Origin: Dehalococcoidales bacterium
Lineage (GTDB): Bacteria > Chloroflexota > Dehalococcoidia > Dehalococcoidales > UBA2162
Assembly (NCBI GenBank): GCA_030698765.1
Contig: JAUYMF010000040.1
Coordinates: forward strand, 1-33,607
Direction of reading: 5' to 3'
Length of the DNA stretch: 33,607 nucleotides
Shown here piece by piece: positions 1 to 7,709 of the stretch (positions are counted from its first letter, which is position 1; every line of letters begins with the position of its first letter). The notes under the pieces were generated by a model. That model saw nothing but the letters and a program-made list of their open reading frames with translations. It was not told the origin of the DNA and ran no database searches. Position numbers and translations under genes: made by a program.

Positions 1-16
1 CTAGTACTCACTTGCA
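1..16 (+). repeat. Left terminal inverted repeat of the IS630-type element
   Basis: Sixteen bases matching the inverted right end (1109-1124) at 14 positions; the two mismatches are adjacent, at positions 8-9. The transposase stop codon (8-10) lies inside this repeat. Confidence 0.8.
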
Positions 17-1108
17 TAAATCACTATAGTTATTTTTTAATGAGGATTGGAACACCTGAGTAGCTTTCCACTCGAATGGAGATGCCGTTTCATTGTGAAC
101 TTCGGCAAATTCATCAATAGCTTTTCTAACTTGCCGCGGAGAAGTGAAATTGGCTCCTCTTAAAGCCTTTCTCCACAATATACTGAACCAAACTTCTACC
201 TGATTTAGCCAGGAAGCATGAGTTGGGGTATAGAAGAAATGCACATTCTTGTGCCGTTGTAGCCATCGGTCATGCTTAGGTTTATGGGTATTGAGATTAT
301 CCAGAACCACAAAAACCTCTTTATCATAACCAGCCACAACATCATTCATGAAATCGAGAAACTCCCGGCGTTTACGATGTTGATAATGCCCCGTCTTTAC
401 CAATCCAGTCGCTACTTCCAGTGCAGCAAATAACGTGGTTGTTCCATGTCGTTTATATTCATGACTGAATCCGGTTAACGTCTTGCCATCCGGTAATCTC
501 AACCACCCTTGAGCCCTTTCGAGAGCTTGTATCGCGGGTTTCTCGTCGACAGATAACACTACCGCATTCTCCGGTGGATTCAGATACAATCCGACGATAG
601 CGGCTGCTTTAGGTACGAACTCTGGGTCAGTACTGATACACCAGCTATGCCTGCGGGTTAAGGAAATATTCAACTGGCGGAGAATACGCCAAACTTTATA
701 TTCCGATACATCCCTGATCTCTTTAGTTAATAGAGGTCCGGTCCATGTGGCATAACCATAGGGTACTGGTTTATCCAGCGTTTCTAGAATGCGTTTTTCT
801 AATTTTTTATCATCGTATTTTGGAGTGATACCAGGTCGTGAACTATCTGATAGTCCGCTAAGTCGACTCTCTGTAAAACGTTTACGCCATTTACCAACAG
901 TAGTAACTGTAGTATGTAAATCTCGGGCAATATCCTGGTTTTCCTTGCCTTTACCAGCAGCTAATATTATATTGCCGCGGAAAGCTATCCTCTGTTCAGT
1001 TTTACCAGACCGTGCCCATGATTCAATGGTCGCCGTTTCTTCCGGTGTTAATTCAATTATTCGTGCTTTTCTACTCATGATGTCATTATACATAACATTA
1101 GCTTTCAT
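8..1108 (-). CDS. IS630-family transposase
   Basis: The 366-aa product catalyses cut-and-paste movement of the surrounding element. The N-terminal ~120 residues look like the helix-turn-helix pair of this family. The DDE catalytic core is recognisable: the first Asp in LSVDEKPAIQ, the second in VFVVLDNLNTHKP, and the Glu in ASWLNQVEVWFSILWRKA. The gene is a single uninterrupted frame, whereas some relatives are split and need frameshifting, so the copy looks intact and possibly active. It starts with ATG just inside the right inverted repeat and ends within the left one. No accessory genes are present. Confidence 0.93.
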   Translation of the reverse strand: MKANVMYNDIMSRKARIIELTPEETATIESWARSGKTEQRIAFRGNIILAAGKGKENQDIARDLHTTVTTVGKWRKRFTESRLSGLSDSSRPGITPKYDDKKLEKRILETLDKPVPYGYATWTGPLLTKEIRDVSEYKVWRILRQLNISLTRRHSWCISTDPEFVPKAAAIVGLYLNPPENAVVLSVDEKPAIQALERAQGWLRLPDGKTLTGFSHEYKRHGTTTLFAALEVATGLVKTGHYQHRKRREFLDFMNDVVAGYDKEVFVVLDNLNTHKPKHDRWLQRHKNVHFFYTPTHASWLNQVEVWFSILWRKALRGANFTSPRQVRKAIDEFAEVHNETASPFEWKATQVFQSSLKNNYSDLCK

Positions 1109-1124
1109 TGCAAGTAGGTACTAG
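1109..1124 (-). repeat. Right terminal inverted repeat of the IS630-type element
   Basis: The inverted counterpart of bases 1-16, immediately upstream of the transposase start codon. A second CTAG (1126-1129) follows it at once in the flanking DNA. Confidence 0.8.
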
Positions 1125-1220
1125 TCTAGTTTATCTCCACAGGATTTTCAACTGAGCGTTGTCAAGATTACCATCTACTCATGGATAGGAGCTTCCTATG
1201 GATTAGACTTTGAATGCCAG

Positions 1221-1252
1221 TTCAAACGTCCGGGTTCTGCGTATTGGGCAGT
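1221..1252 (+). repeat. Dispersed repeat, copy A
   Basis: A 32-bp sequence containing the core GGTTCTGCGTATTGGGCAGT. It matches copy C (28850-28892, inverted) at 31 of 32 positions and is related to copy B (1713-1755), which lies in the same orientation. It abuts the 3' end of hicA, so copies A and B bracket the hicBA pair as direct repeats. Confidence 0.75.
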
Positions 1253-1429
1253 TCAATCACTCAACATTTTAAGGATGTGCTTCGCCAAACTGTCGGCGGT
1301 TTCGCGGTGTCTCGGAACAGGTTGTGAAACTTTAGTGTTTGGATTCTGATACCAGTCATGTTTGCCGCCGTGGCGTATCAAAACACATCCCATTCTCTCG
1401 ATTTTCCTGACTAGCTCGGTTCTTTTCAT
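1253..1429 (-). CDS. hicA: HicA-family mRNA interferase toxin
   Basis: This 58-aa protein starts MKRTELVRKIERMGC and has the HicA double-stranded-RNA-binding-like fold signature: the motif LIRHGGKHDWYQNP, where the His after the Gly pair corresponds to the catalytic His of the family, followed by PVPRHRETADSLAKHILK. HicA toxins cleave mRNA and are held inactive by HicB. The ATG overlaps the stop of the upstream antitoxin gene in an ATGA arrangement, so the pair is translationally coupled. The order is antitoxin first. The length is normal for HicA (about 55-80 aa). The gene is easily missed because it is so short. Confidence 0.85.
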   Translation of the reverse strand: MKRTELVRKIERMGCVLIRHGGKHDWYQNPNTKVSQPVPRHRETADSLAKHILKMLSD

Positions 1430-1617
1430 CCGACCACGAGTTCCCCGTATCTGCGGACATGGGGAATCTTCCCGGCGCTGAGGTCTTCATAAATATCCTT
1501 GAGGTTCTCTTTGAGTTCATCCAGAGTTTTTCCCTGGCTCCTGTAATCGGGATAGTCTTCAAGCCAGCCTACCCACATATCGTCTTCCTGATAGTATACA
1601 TATTTAATTGTTTCCAT
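1426..1617 (-). CDS. hicB: HicB-family antitoxin
   Basis: The 63-aa protein begins METIKYVYYQEDD and continues with MWVGWLEDYPDYRSQGKTLDELKENLKDIY, the typical partially degraded RNase-H-like fold of short HicB antitoxins. It would bind and neutralise the HicA product encoded immediately downstream. The start at 1617 is preferred over the in-frame start at 1704 because HicB homology begins here. The Shine-Dalgarno signal is weak (AGG, 8 nt upstream). No separate C-terminal DNA-binding domain is apparent, so autoregulation, if any, would need another mechanism. Confidence 0.83.
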   Translation of the reverse strand: METIKYVYYQEDDMWVGWLEDYPDYRSQGKTLDELKENLKDIYEDLSAGKIPHVRRYGELVVG

Positions 1618-1712
1618 TTTCAACCTGCCTGCCTGTAGAATCCAATCATCTGGAATTATAGCAGATTTTCCCCGAATGAGGATACGCTTAACGCTCATAA
1701 ACAAAACGCTAA

Positions 1713-1755
1713 TTCAAACATCTTAGTTCTGCGTATTGTACAGTACCGCCCACCA
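1713..1755 (+). repeat. Dispersed repeat, copy B
   Basis: This copy lies upstream of hicB. It shares TTCAAAC, then GTTCTGCGTATTG with copies A and C, and continues as CAGTACCGCCCACCA, which is identical to copy C but absent from copy A. The last 13 bases also resemble the 3' end of the tRNA-Val gene at the end of the window (one mismatch, including CCA). Confidence 0.65.
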
Positions 1756-1824
1756 CCGCTACCAGCTGGCGGAGTTTTCAAAAATTATCTCTTCACCTGC
1801 ATCATCCTGGTCGCCGTTACCGCA

Positions 1825-1844
1825 GGTAAAACTTGAGTTTTACC
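1825..1844. promoter_or_regulatory. Perfect 8-bp inverted repeat upstream of the nitroreductase gene
   Basis: GGTAAAAC and GTTTTACC are separated by four bases, 48 bp before the nitroreductase start codon. There is no T-run, so it is better read as a dimeric repressor operator or small hairpin than as a terminator. No regulator gene adjoins it. The remainder of 1618-1892 shows nothing else recognisable apart from repeat copy B. Confidence 0.35.
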
Positions 1845-1892
1845 TCTTGATAATGCTTCAATGTAGTTATCTCAATAATAAAGGAGCAGTAG

Positions 1893-2402
1893 ATGGATTT
1901 TTTAGAGTTGGTTGAGAAGCGGTATAGTGTACGGGCTTATAAATCCAATCCGGTAGTAGATGAAAAGTTACAGAAGGTTCTGGAGGCGGCACGTCTGGCG
2001 CCAACCGCCTCTAACCGGCAGCCGTTCCGGTTGATTGTGGTTCATACCGCTGGTAGAGAAGCAGATCTCAGCCGCATCTATTCCCGTCCCTGGTTCGTGC
2101 AGGCGCCGATAATAATCTGCGCCTGCGGTGTTGCTGAACCGGCCTGGGTCAGGCGGGACGGCCGGAGATATTGCGATGTGGATGTGGCCATAGCCATGGA
2201 CCACCTGATTCTGGCGGCCACAGACCTCGGGCTCGGCACCTGCTGGGTCGGGGCATTTGATTCGGCAGCCGCCCGGGAGATTATGGGACTCCCTGATGAG
2301 GTTGAACCGATTGCATTTACTCCTCTGGGTTATCCGGATGACCAGCCGAAAGAGAAAAAGCGCCAGTCAATTACCGAACTGGTACGCTATGAGCACTGGT
2401 AG
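1893..2402 (+). CDS. Nitroreductase family protein (FMN-dependent)
   Basis: This is a 169-aa flavoprotein of the short nitroreductase branch, which transfers electrons from NAD(P)H to nitro, quinone or other acceptors. The N-terminal motif KRYSVRAY and the FMN-contacting APTASNRQPFRLIVV (about residues 36-50) are typical. The C-terminal half has the conserved GLGTCWVGAFD stretch and ends in a PLGYP motif. A good Shine-Dalgarno (AAGGAG) sits 6 nt before the ATG. It is the only confident plus-strand gene in the first 19 kb and points towards the minus-strand block, with the next stop codon 44 bp away. The physiological substrate cannot be deduced. Confidence 0.88.
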   Translation: MDFLELVEKRYSVRAYKSNPVVDEKLQKVLEAARLAPTASNRQPFRLIVVHTAGREADLSRIYSRPWFVQAPIIICACGVAEPAWVRRDGRRYCDVDVAIAMDHLILAATDLGLGTCWVGAFDSAAAREIMGLPDEVEPIAFTPLGYPDDQPKEKKRQSITELVRYEHW

Positions 2403-2445
2403 AAACGGTATGGGCAGGGCGCATCAATAGAGAGTGTTCTAATTG

Positions 2446-3291
2446 TTATGTAACCTTGTAGCGTTTCTCCATGGCGTATATCTCGGGAAGCCCCAGCATA
2501 TCGAGCGCCTCATCCAGATTACCGAGCATCTCGGGGGGAACAACGCCGTTCTCTTTCAGCTCCCGGAATGCCCTCTTGACCGCGCCATAGACCACCAGGT
2601 TGGTGCCGCCGGTGATCATGATTTTGAATCCCAGCCTGGCAGCCTCCTCAGTGGTGACTGCCAGGTGTTGACCGCCGTTGAAGAGCCGGGGCAGGTCACG
2701 CAACTCGCGGGCGTAAATTTCCAGGTCTTCTCTGGACTTGACCCCGTCAACAAAGACAGCATCGGCGCCAGCCTCGTGGTAAGCGCGGCAGCGCCGGATG
2801 GTATCTTCCCAGCCATTTATCGCCAGGGCGTCACAGCGGGCGATGATAACAAATTCCTTGTTACGGCGCGCATCCAGGGCTGCCTTCAGCTTCGGTATGT
2901 AGTCTTCCATGGGGATTACCTGCTTACCGGCGAAAAAGCCGCACTTCTTGGGGAAGACCTGGTCCTCGATGTGAATAGCCGCTGCCCCCGCCGCCTCATA
3001 CTCGCGTACCGTGCGCCAGACGTTGATTGGATTACCGTAACCGGTATCAGCATCACAGATGACCGGAACATCTACCGCATTCACAATATAGCGGGCATTC
3101 TGTACTATTTCGGTCTGCGTAATCAGTCCGACATCAGGGAAGCCCCGCTCTGCGGCAGTGCCCCATCCGGTCATGTATACCGCCCCAAAACCGACGAGCT
3201 GCGCAATCTTGCCGTGATAAGCATTGAGACAAAAAGGGGCAACCACCATTTGACGGTCCATCATCTCTCTTAACTTTGCGGAATTATCCAT
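2446..3291 (-). CDS. Isocitrate lyase/PEP mutase-family lyase
   Basis: A 281-aa TIM-barrel enzyme of the methylisocitrate-lyase-like superfamily. Metal-binding and catalytic features are clear: CDADTGYGN (Asp80, Asp82), HIEDQ (Glu109, Asp110) and the loop PKKCGFFAGK with Cys117. That Cys-Gly loop is the hallmark of C-C bond lyases (2-methylisocitrate, dimethylmalate and related 2-hydroxyacids). PEP mutases have a different loop with Asn-Ser. The residue after KKCG is Phe, where the usual lyase loop has His, so the exact substrate is uncertain. It probably cleaves a substituted malate or citrate, yielding pyruvate or succinate-type products. It is the last gene of a minus-strand catabolic group. 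Confidence 0.85.
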   Translation of the reverse strand: MDNSAKLREMMDRQMVVAPFCLNAYHGKIAQLVGFGAVYMTGWGTAAERGFPDVGLITQTEIVQNARYIVNAVDVPVICDADTGYGNPINVWRTVREYEAAGAAAIHIEDQVFPKKCGFFAGKQVIPMEDYIPKLKAALDARRNKEFVIIARCDALAINGWEDTIRRCRAYHEAGADAVFVDGVKSREDLEIYARELRDLPRLFNGGQHLAVTTEEAARLGFKIMITGGTNLVVYGAVKRAFRELKENGVVPPEMLGNLDEALDMLGLPEIYAMEKRYKVT

Positions 3292-3428
3292 CTTTCATTA
3301 TCCTTCTTCTACTAAACTTAACCATTCCCCGAAAATTTCACGTTGAATTACCGGACGACAAATCCATTCCTTGTTACCGGCCGGTTTTCAAATCAACGGT
3401 AAATCATCAGCCGTTGCCCTGCCGCTTG

Positions 3429-3962
3429 TTACCGGCTCTCATCTAACGCCCGGATGAATTCCGGGGAGGTTATGACCGTCGCCTGCCCGAAGGCCGGGAA
3501 TACCTTCTCCATCAATACCCGGTGTACCTCTTCATCCGGGTCAGCACAACAATCGGAGAGCACTATCTGTCTGTAGTCGATGTCAGCCGCCCAGCGTACC
3601 GTGGAGAGGATACAGCCGCCGGTCCTGATTCCCATCAGTACCAGTGTGTCAATACCCTGGGCTTTCAACCTGGCGTCAAGGTCTGTGGTTGAAAACGGCC
3701 CCACGCGGCTCTTGGTCAGCACTACTTCTCCGGGGTGAGGGGTTACCGCCTGGTGAATTTCAGTCTCCGGTGTTCTCTCTCCCCGCCGCACTTCCACATA
3801 GATGACGGGAATGCCAATCTGCCGGGCTTTATCGAGGACTTTATTAGCTCTGGACAGTAGTTCCTTCTGGAAATCATCAGAGAAATTGCTCAGCTGCCGG
3901 TACTGGTAGTCCATGATGAGCAGCGCTGTTTTACTGCGGTTAATTGCTAATTGTGTTGCCAT
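3429..3962 (-). CDS. Isochorismatase-family cysteine hydrolase
   Basis: A 177-aa alpha/beta hydrolase of the isochorismatase/nicotinamidase/N-carbamoyl amidase superfamily. The catalytic triad is visible: Asp18 in LLIMDYQ, Lys84 in LTKSRVGPF and Cys117 in GIRTGGCILST. The cysteine makes a C-N hydrolase more likely than a true isochorismatase, which lacks it. Likely substrates are amides or carbamoylated amines. A strong GGAGGG ribosome-binding site supports the ATG at 3962. The gene lies 137 bp upstream of the lyase gene and downstream of the deacetylase-like gene on the same strand, suggesting shared degradation of a nitrogenous acid. Confidence 0.85.
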   Translation of the reverse strand: MATQLAINRSKTALLIMDYQYRQLSNFSDDFQKELLSRANKVLDKARQIGIPVIYVEVRRGERTPETEIHQAVTPHPGEVVLTKSRVGPFSTTDLDARLKAQGIDTLVLMGIRTGGCILSTVRWAADIDYRQIVLSDCCADPDEEVHRVLMEKVFPAFGQATVITSPEFIRALDESR

Positions 3963-4058
3963 AACCGTGACCCTCCTTCTCGTTTTTTGTCAGTGGCGAA
4001 TGGCTAATTATTTGTCCCGGCCCCGGAAATGTCAAGCACTTCCGGGATTAACCTGTTT

Positions 4059-4934
4059 TCAGGTTAGTTTCATGCCCAGGTAGTTCTCATAATACCAGTC
4101 AGCTATCTCCCGTGCGGTGGCGAACCAGACATCACCGTAGCCCTTGATGTATTGCAGTGCCTTGTCCAGATAGCCAATCCGGAAAGGTTGTCCAATGAGA
4201 AAAGGGTGCAAGGCGATGCACATGATGCGGGACTGCCCGGCCCCATCCCGATACAGGGTATCAAACTGGTCTTTAATCATTTCCCCGAACTGCTGGTGGG
4301 TTACATTCCGGCGGAAGGCAGCCCGGTCATTAATGTCCTGGGCGTAAGGCATCGAGATGAGGCTCCCCTCCTTTACCTTCATCGGAAAAGGCTGGTCGTC
4401 ACAGCACCAGTCGCAGAGATATTTTACGCCGTTCTCAGCCAGGATGTCAGGGGTATTGAAGGTCTCCTGCAGTGCCGGGCCCAGCCAGCCTACAGGACGC
4501 TGCTGTACCGCCCGGGTGATCGTGTCCAGGGTGGTGGCAATAACTTGCCTTTCTTCAGCTTCACTGAGACCACCCAGGGGGCGGGAATTGCTGGTGCCGT
4601 GTCCCAGAAACTCCCAGCCGCGCTTTTTACACTCCTCGATGACAACCGGATAGCGACTGCAGACATCCGAGTTGAGCAATACCGAGGCCTTGATATTGTG
4701 TTTGTCCAGCGTTTCCATGAGCCTCCAGATACCAACCCGGTTGCCGTAGTCCCGTACCGAGTAGTCCATGACATTGGGCGCGCCTGCCTGATAGGGTCTG
4801 TCACCGAAGTCGGTCGTACCAATATCAAAGTGCTCAATATTGACCCCCACCCAGACCGCCACCCGTGCCCGGTCAGGCAACTTGAAGGGTTCTCTCCTGA
4901 TGAGGGGGGAATAGTCATAGCGAAGGTTCTCCAT
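4059..4934 (-). CDS. Polysaccharide deacetylase-like protein (PuuE/allantoinase type)
   Basis: A 291-aa NodB-homology-fold protein. The N-terminal block RARVAVWVGVNIEHFD and the middle segments WEFLGHGTSNSRPLGGL and RPVGWLGPALQETF match the cytosolic polysaccharide deacetylase/PuuE allantoinase branch rather than secreted chitin deacetylases. There is no signal peptide. Such proteins hydrolyse amide or ureide bonds using a metal. AGGAGG lies close before the ATG. With the neighbouring cysteine hydrolase and permease, breakdown of an imported ureide or amide is plausible, but the substrate is not determined by the sequence. Confidence 0.8.
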   Translation of the reverse strand: MENLRYDYSPLIRREPFKLPDRARVAVWVGVNIEHFDIGTTDFGDRPYQAGAPNVMDYSVRDYGNRVGIWRLMETLDKHNIKASVLLNSDVCSRYPVVIEECKKRGWEFLGHGTSNSRPLGGLSEAEERQVIATTLDTITRAVQQRPVGWLGPALQETFNTPDILAENGVKYLCDWCCDDQPFPMKVKEGSLISMPYAQDINDRAAFRRNVTHQQFGEMIKDQFDTLYRDGAGQSRIMCIALHPFLIGQPFRIGYLDKALQYIKGYGDVWFATAREIADWYYENYLGMKLT

Positions 4935-4999
4935 CTTTATCCTCCTCTCCGGTAGTGACTGGTCAACAAATGCGGGTGGTGAGCGCCAGCCTGTAGATT

Positions 5000-5029
5000 G
5001 CAGGGTCAGGCAGGCGGACTCTACCCTGC
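5000..5029. terminator. Possible weak hairpin after the decarboxylase pair
   Basis: A 7-bp inverted repeat (GCAGGGT and ACCCTGC, 16-nt loop) lies 20 bp downstream of the beta-subunit stop codon. No T-run follows on the minus strand, so termination activity is doubtful. Confidence 0.2.
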
Positions 5030-5049
5030 TTTATCTCTGATATTAATGG

Positions 5050-5622
5050 TTATGGAGAAGGACGTTGTACCGCTTCCCTGAAGCGGGGGATAGCTCTGGC
5101 GGTGTTCAGAAACGGATAGGGCGGCCTCTCCGCCAGTGGCGGGACTTTCAGGCAGACGAAGGTGGGCCCGGCCTGATTCAGTACGGTTTCAATGTTATCT
5201 TCCAGACTAGCCAGATCGTCGAATTCGTGTACGCTGTTATACCCCGCCTCCCGCGCCAGTCCTATGAAACTGAATTTGCCGGCGCCGGGGATAGTCTGAC
5301 CTCCGGTAGTACGATAGATACTGTTCTCAAATAAGAAATGCACCAGATTGGGGGGCGCCATATTGGCAATAGTTACCAGACTGCCCAGGTTCATCAGCAA
5401 ACTGCCGTCACTATCCAGGACGAAGACTCTCCTGCCGGGCTGGGCCAGAGCCAGTCCCAGACCCAGAGACGAGGCCTTGCCCATTCCGTCGATTAACGGC
5501 AGGTCGAGGTCCAGGCTGGTGGATACCTGTGGCCATTCCCGGCTGGGAGTCATGGTAGTGATGACAATCGCCTTATTCCGGTAGCGGGAGATTACTCTCT
5601 GCGCTTCAAGACTGTCCAGCAT
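5050..5622 (-). CDS. TPP-dependent decarboxylase, beta subunit (sulfopyruvate/phosphonopyruvate decarboxylase-like)
   Basis: A 190-aa thiamine-pyrophosphate-binding subunit. The cofactor motif is seen as VLDSDGSLLMNLGSL (about residues 68-82) followed by the Asn in LFENSIY (Asn100), spaced as in the C-terminal domain of TPP decarboxylases. The family consists of two-subunit enzymes such as ComDE and the related phosphonopyruvate decarboxylases, which decarboxylate 3-substituted pyruvates to aldehydes. The ATG at 5622 is preferred over an in-frame TTG at 5643 because AGGGAG lies 10 nt upstream of it. It starts one base after the alpha-subunit stop codon, implying coupled translation. The substrate is unknown. 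Confidence 0.82.
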   Translation of the reverse strand: MLDSLEAQRVISRYRNKAIVITTMTPSREWPQVSTSLDLDLPLIDGMGKASSLGLGLALAQPGRRVFVLDSDGSLLMNLGSLVTIANMAPPNLVHFLFENSIYRTTGGQTIPGAGKFSFIGLAREAGYNSVHEFDDLASLEDNIETVLNQAGPTFVCLKVPPLAERPPYPFLNTARAIPRFREAVQRPSP

Positions 5623-5623
5623 G

Positions 5624-6121
5624 CTAACGGTACTCCCTGGCAATGAGGACGGCCACCGGCTTGCTGGTCTCCTGGGCTTCCCGGTAAGCTGTTGAGATAT
5701 ATTCCACGTCCTCGTCGGTCACCATCAAATAGTGCTTGATACTCCAGGCATCCAGCGTAGGTTCCAGCAAGATACCCGCGCAATCGGTCATCGGCATGTT
5801 GCGCCGCCAGCCCCGATAGCCGATAAGTAATAGCAGAGGGATTTTCAGGTCCAGGGCCAGACTGGCCACCGAATCCCCGGATTCAAAGAGACCGCTGTTC
5901 TGATGGAGCACCACTGGTCTCTTTCCCCCTAAAACAAGTCCGGCCGCGATGGCTATTGCCTCGCCCTCGCGGCATACCGGGATCAGGGTGATTTCCTGCT
6001 GGTCCATCATCGCTTCGTACATGAAGCGAGCTTCGCTATCAGGGAGCCAGACAATGTGGGTGATGCCACATTTCCTGAATTCATCGAAGACTCTGCTGGC
6101 AGTAAGCGACCCGGTGGTCAT
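5624..6121 (-). CDS. TPP-dependent decarboxylase, alpha subunit (sulfopyruvate/phosphonopyruvate decarboxylase-like)
   Basis: A 165-aa subunit equivalent to the N-terminal pyrimidine-binding domain of TPP enzymes. The catalytic Glu is in PVCREGEAIAIAAG, and LHQNSGLFESGDSVASL matches the conserved QNSG motif of sulfopyruvate decarboxylase alpha chains. The start at 6121 (MTTGSLTAS) is preferred over an upstream in-frame start at 6160 because AAGGAAG sits 9 nt before it. It pairs with the next gene to form a full active site at the subunit interface. No coenzyme M biosynthesis genes accompany it, so a catabolic role on another oxoacid is more likely. Confidence 0.82.
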   Translation of the reverse strand: MTTGSLTASRVFDEFRKCGITHIVWLPDSEARFMYEAMMDQQEITLIPVCREGEAIAIAAGLVLGGKRPVVLHQNSGLFESGDSVASLALDLKIPLLLLIGYRGWRRNMPMTDCAGILLEPTLDAWSIKHYLMVTDEDVEYISTAYREAQETSKPVAVLIAREYR

Positions 6122-6218
6122 TGCTGGACTTCCTTTATCTTTGATGAGTGAGTTTAACATCTACCTGGAAGTGCGTCAAATATCGATTTAGACTCTCCAG
6201 CATCTTCTCCAGAGGGCT

Positions 6219-7709
6219 TCAGGATTTCCGGTTACTCCCGGCTCTGGATGGCGGTGGGGAGTAATGAGTGAGCGGGATTCTCTTCCAGCGCCGGTACAGG
6301 TAATAGATGATGAAGCCAATTACCATCCAGATAAGGCCCATCCAGCGACTGTATGGGTGAATGATGATAACTACCGCCCATATCGTTGTTGTGGCTATCA
6401 AACCAAGTATTGCCGAGAGCGGAAACTCGCGTCCTTTGATTTCAATATTGAAGCGTAGCTTGAATGGTCTGGGCAACTCCGGCTTCCTGGCCCTCAAGCT
6501 AAGAATTGCCGCGTGGGCCAGACTGAAAGTTAACAGGGAACCGAATACGTACAGTGCCCCCAGATCGGTGAAAAAGTTGGGATTGACCAGCCCGGGAGCC
6601 AGTACCAGGATAGATAGTAGGCAGAACAAAATGATGGTCATGGAAGGCGTTCTAAAGCGGCGGTGCACCCGGCCCAGAAATGCTGGAAATTGCCGGTGTG
6701 ATGTCAGGTTGAAACCAAGCCGGGAGATACTCATCAAACCGGTATTGGTCGCCATAAGTAAAATAGTGGCAGCCAGCACTGCGATCAGAGGGGCAAATAG
6801 CGATCGCAGCGTGCTTGAAGGAAGGCTGGCGACAATACCCGCCACCGGATCTCTGGCCCAACCATTCACCGGGTCACCCAGCAACTGCGGAGTCATAGCG
6901 GACAAAGCGACTATTGAAATCCCGGCAAAGAGGACAAGAACAGCCGCTACCATCAGCGTATACGTCTGCGGCATTCTCTTTTGAGGCTGACGCGTTTCTT
7001 CTCCGTGCTGGGATACTGATTCAACACCGGTAAAGCACAGAGCCGCCAGGGCAATGCCGAAGACGAGATTCTGGGCAGTCGGCCAGTTACCCTGGCTAAA
7101 CATGTTCTGGAACAGGACTTCAGGGTGTGGCCCCAGTATGAGGATAGCACCCAGGATTACCAGGGTAAGCTGCGTAACTATATCCAACACGGTGAACGTT
7201 ATATTCATGACTGATGATTCTCTGATACCAAGCACGTTTATGACCATGAGAAAAAGGATGATTCCCATCGATACCATAGTGCCGGTTGCAGGTTCGCTGA
7301 GCGCGGGCCAGAAATAGGCAAGATACGGAGGAATAGTATAGGCTGCGATGGCCATGGTAATTATGTAACTCAACATCAGCGCCCACCCGGCGAAAAAACC
7401 GACGAAGTCATTGAACCCATGGCGAGCATAGCTGGTTGAGCCACCCCCCTCGGGAAGCATGGCCGAGCCTTCCGCGTAAGTAAGAGCGTTAAAAACGTAA
7501 ATGATACCGGCTATCGCCAGTGCAATGGGGGTAGCCCCCAGGGCAACAACCGCAACGACGCCTAAACCGTAGTAGATAGATGAACCTACATCCCCATACC
7601 CGATGCTGAAAAGAGCCGGGACCCCGAGTACCCTCCGGAGACGGCCCAGCATTATTCGCCGGGGACGGAAAAGCTGGTTTCCCGGTTTCGGCTGCCATGT
7701 TTCTTTCAT
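6219..7709 (-). CDS. APC-superfamily amino acid/polyamine permease
   Basis: A 496-aa integral membrane protein with about 12 hydrophobic segments. After a basic N-terminus the first helix carries the small-residue motif FSIGYGDVGSSIYYGLG, corresponding to the substrate-binding unwound helix of APC transporters. EGGGSTSYARHGFNDFVGFF and FTGVESVSQHGEETRQPQKRMP are typical conserved loops of the family. It would import an amino acid or related amine by proton symport or exchange. The stop is 98 bp from the start of the decarboxylase alpha gene on the same strand, so the pair may be co-transcribed. The ribosome-binding site before the ATG is weak. Confidence 0.88.
   Translation of the reverse strand: MKETWQPKPGNQLFRPRRIMLGRLRRVLGVPALFSIGYGDVGSSIYYGLGVVAVVALGATPIALAIAGIIYVFNALTYAEGSAMLPEGGGSTSYARHGFNDFVGFFAGWALMLSYIITMAIAAYTIPPYLAYFWPALSEPATGTMVSMGIILFLMVINVLGIRESSVMNITFTVLDIVTQLTLVILGAILILGPHPEVLFQNMFSQGNWPTAQNLVFGIALAALCFTGVESVSQHGEETRQPQKRMPQTYTLMVAAVLVLFAGISIVALSAMTPQLLGDPVNGWARDPVAGIVASLPSSTLRSLFAPLIAVLAATILLMATNTGLMSISRLGFNLTSHRQFPAFLGRVHRRFRTPSMTIILFCLLSILVLAPGLVNPNFFTDLGALYVFGSLLTFSLAHAAILSLRARKPELPRPFKLRFNIEIKGREFPLSAILGLIATTTIWAVVIIIHPYSRWMGLIWMVIGFIIYYLYRRWKRIPLTHYSPPPSRAGSNRKS

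Larger units (their letters stand above)
1..1124 (-). mobile_element. IS630-family insertion sequence, complete
   Basis: This is a single-gene element bounded by imperfect inverted repeats. The left end reads CTAGTACTCACTTGCA, and the right end (1109-1124) reads as CTAGTACCTACTTGCA on the opposite strand, so 14 of 16 bases match. Both ends carry CTAG. IS630-group elements duplicate a TA on insertion, and IS630 itself prefers CTAG targets, so the element proper probably runs from about base 4 to 1121 with TA duplicated at 2-3 and 1122-1123. The transposase fills almost the whole interval. The window begins exactly on the outer base of the left end, so the left flank cannot be seen. Confidence 0.9.

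Noticed and set aside
2443-4955. Long open frames on the plus strand opposite the lyase and deacetylase-like genes (2443-3273 and 4152-4955)
   Set aside because: They mirror well-recognised minus-strand genes, show no family resemblance and have implausible composition; they are antisense shadows.
2446-6121. Phosphonate biosynthesis (PEP mutase plus phosphonopyruvate decarboxylase)
   Set aside because: The lyase-family protein has the PKKCG catalytic-Cys loop of C-C lyases rather than the Asn-Ser loop of PEP mutase, it is not adjacent to the decarboxylase genes, and no further phosphonate genes are present.
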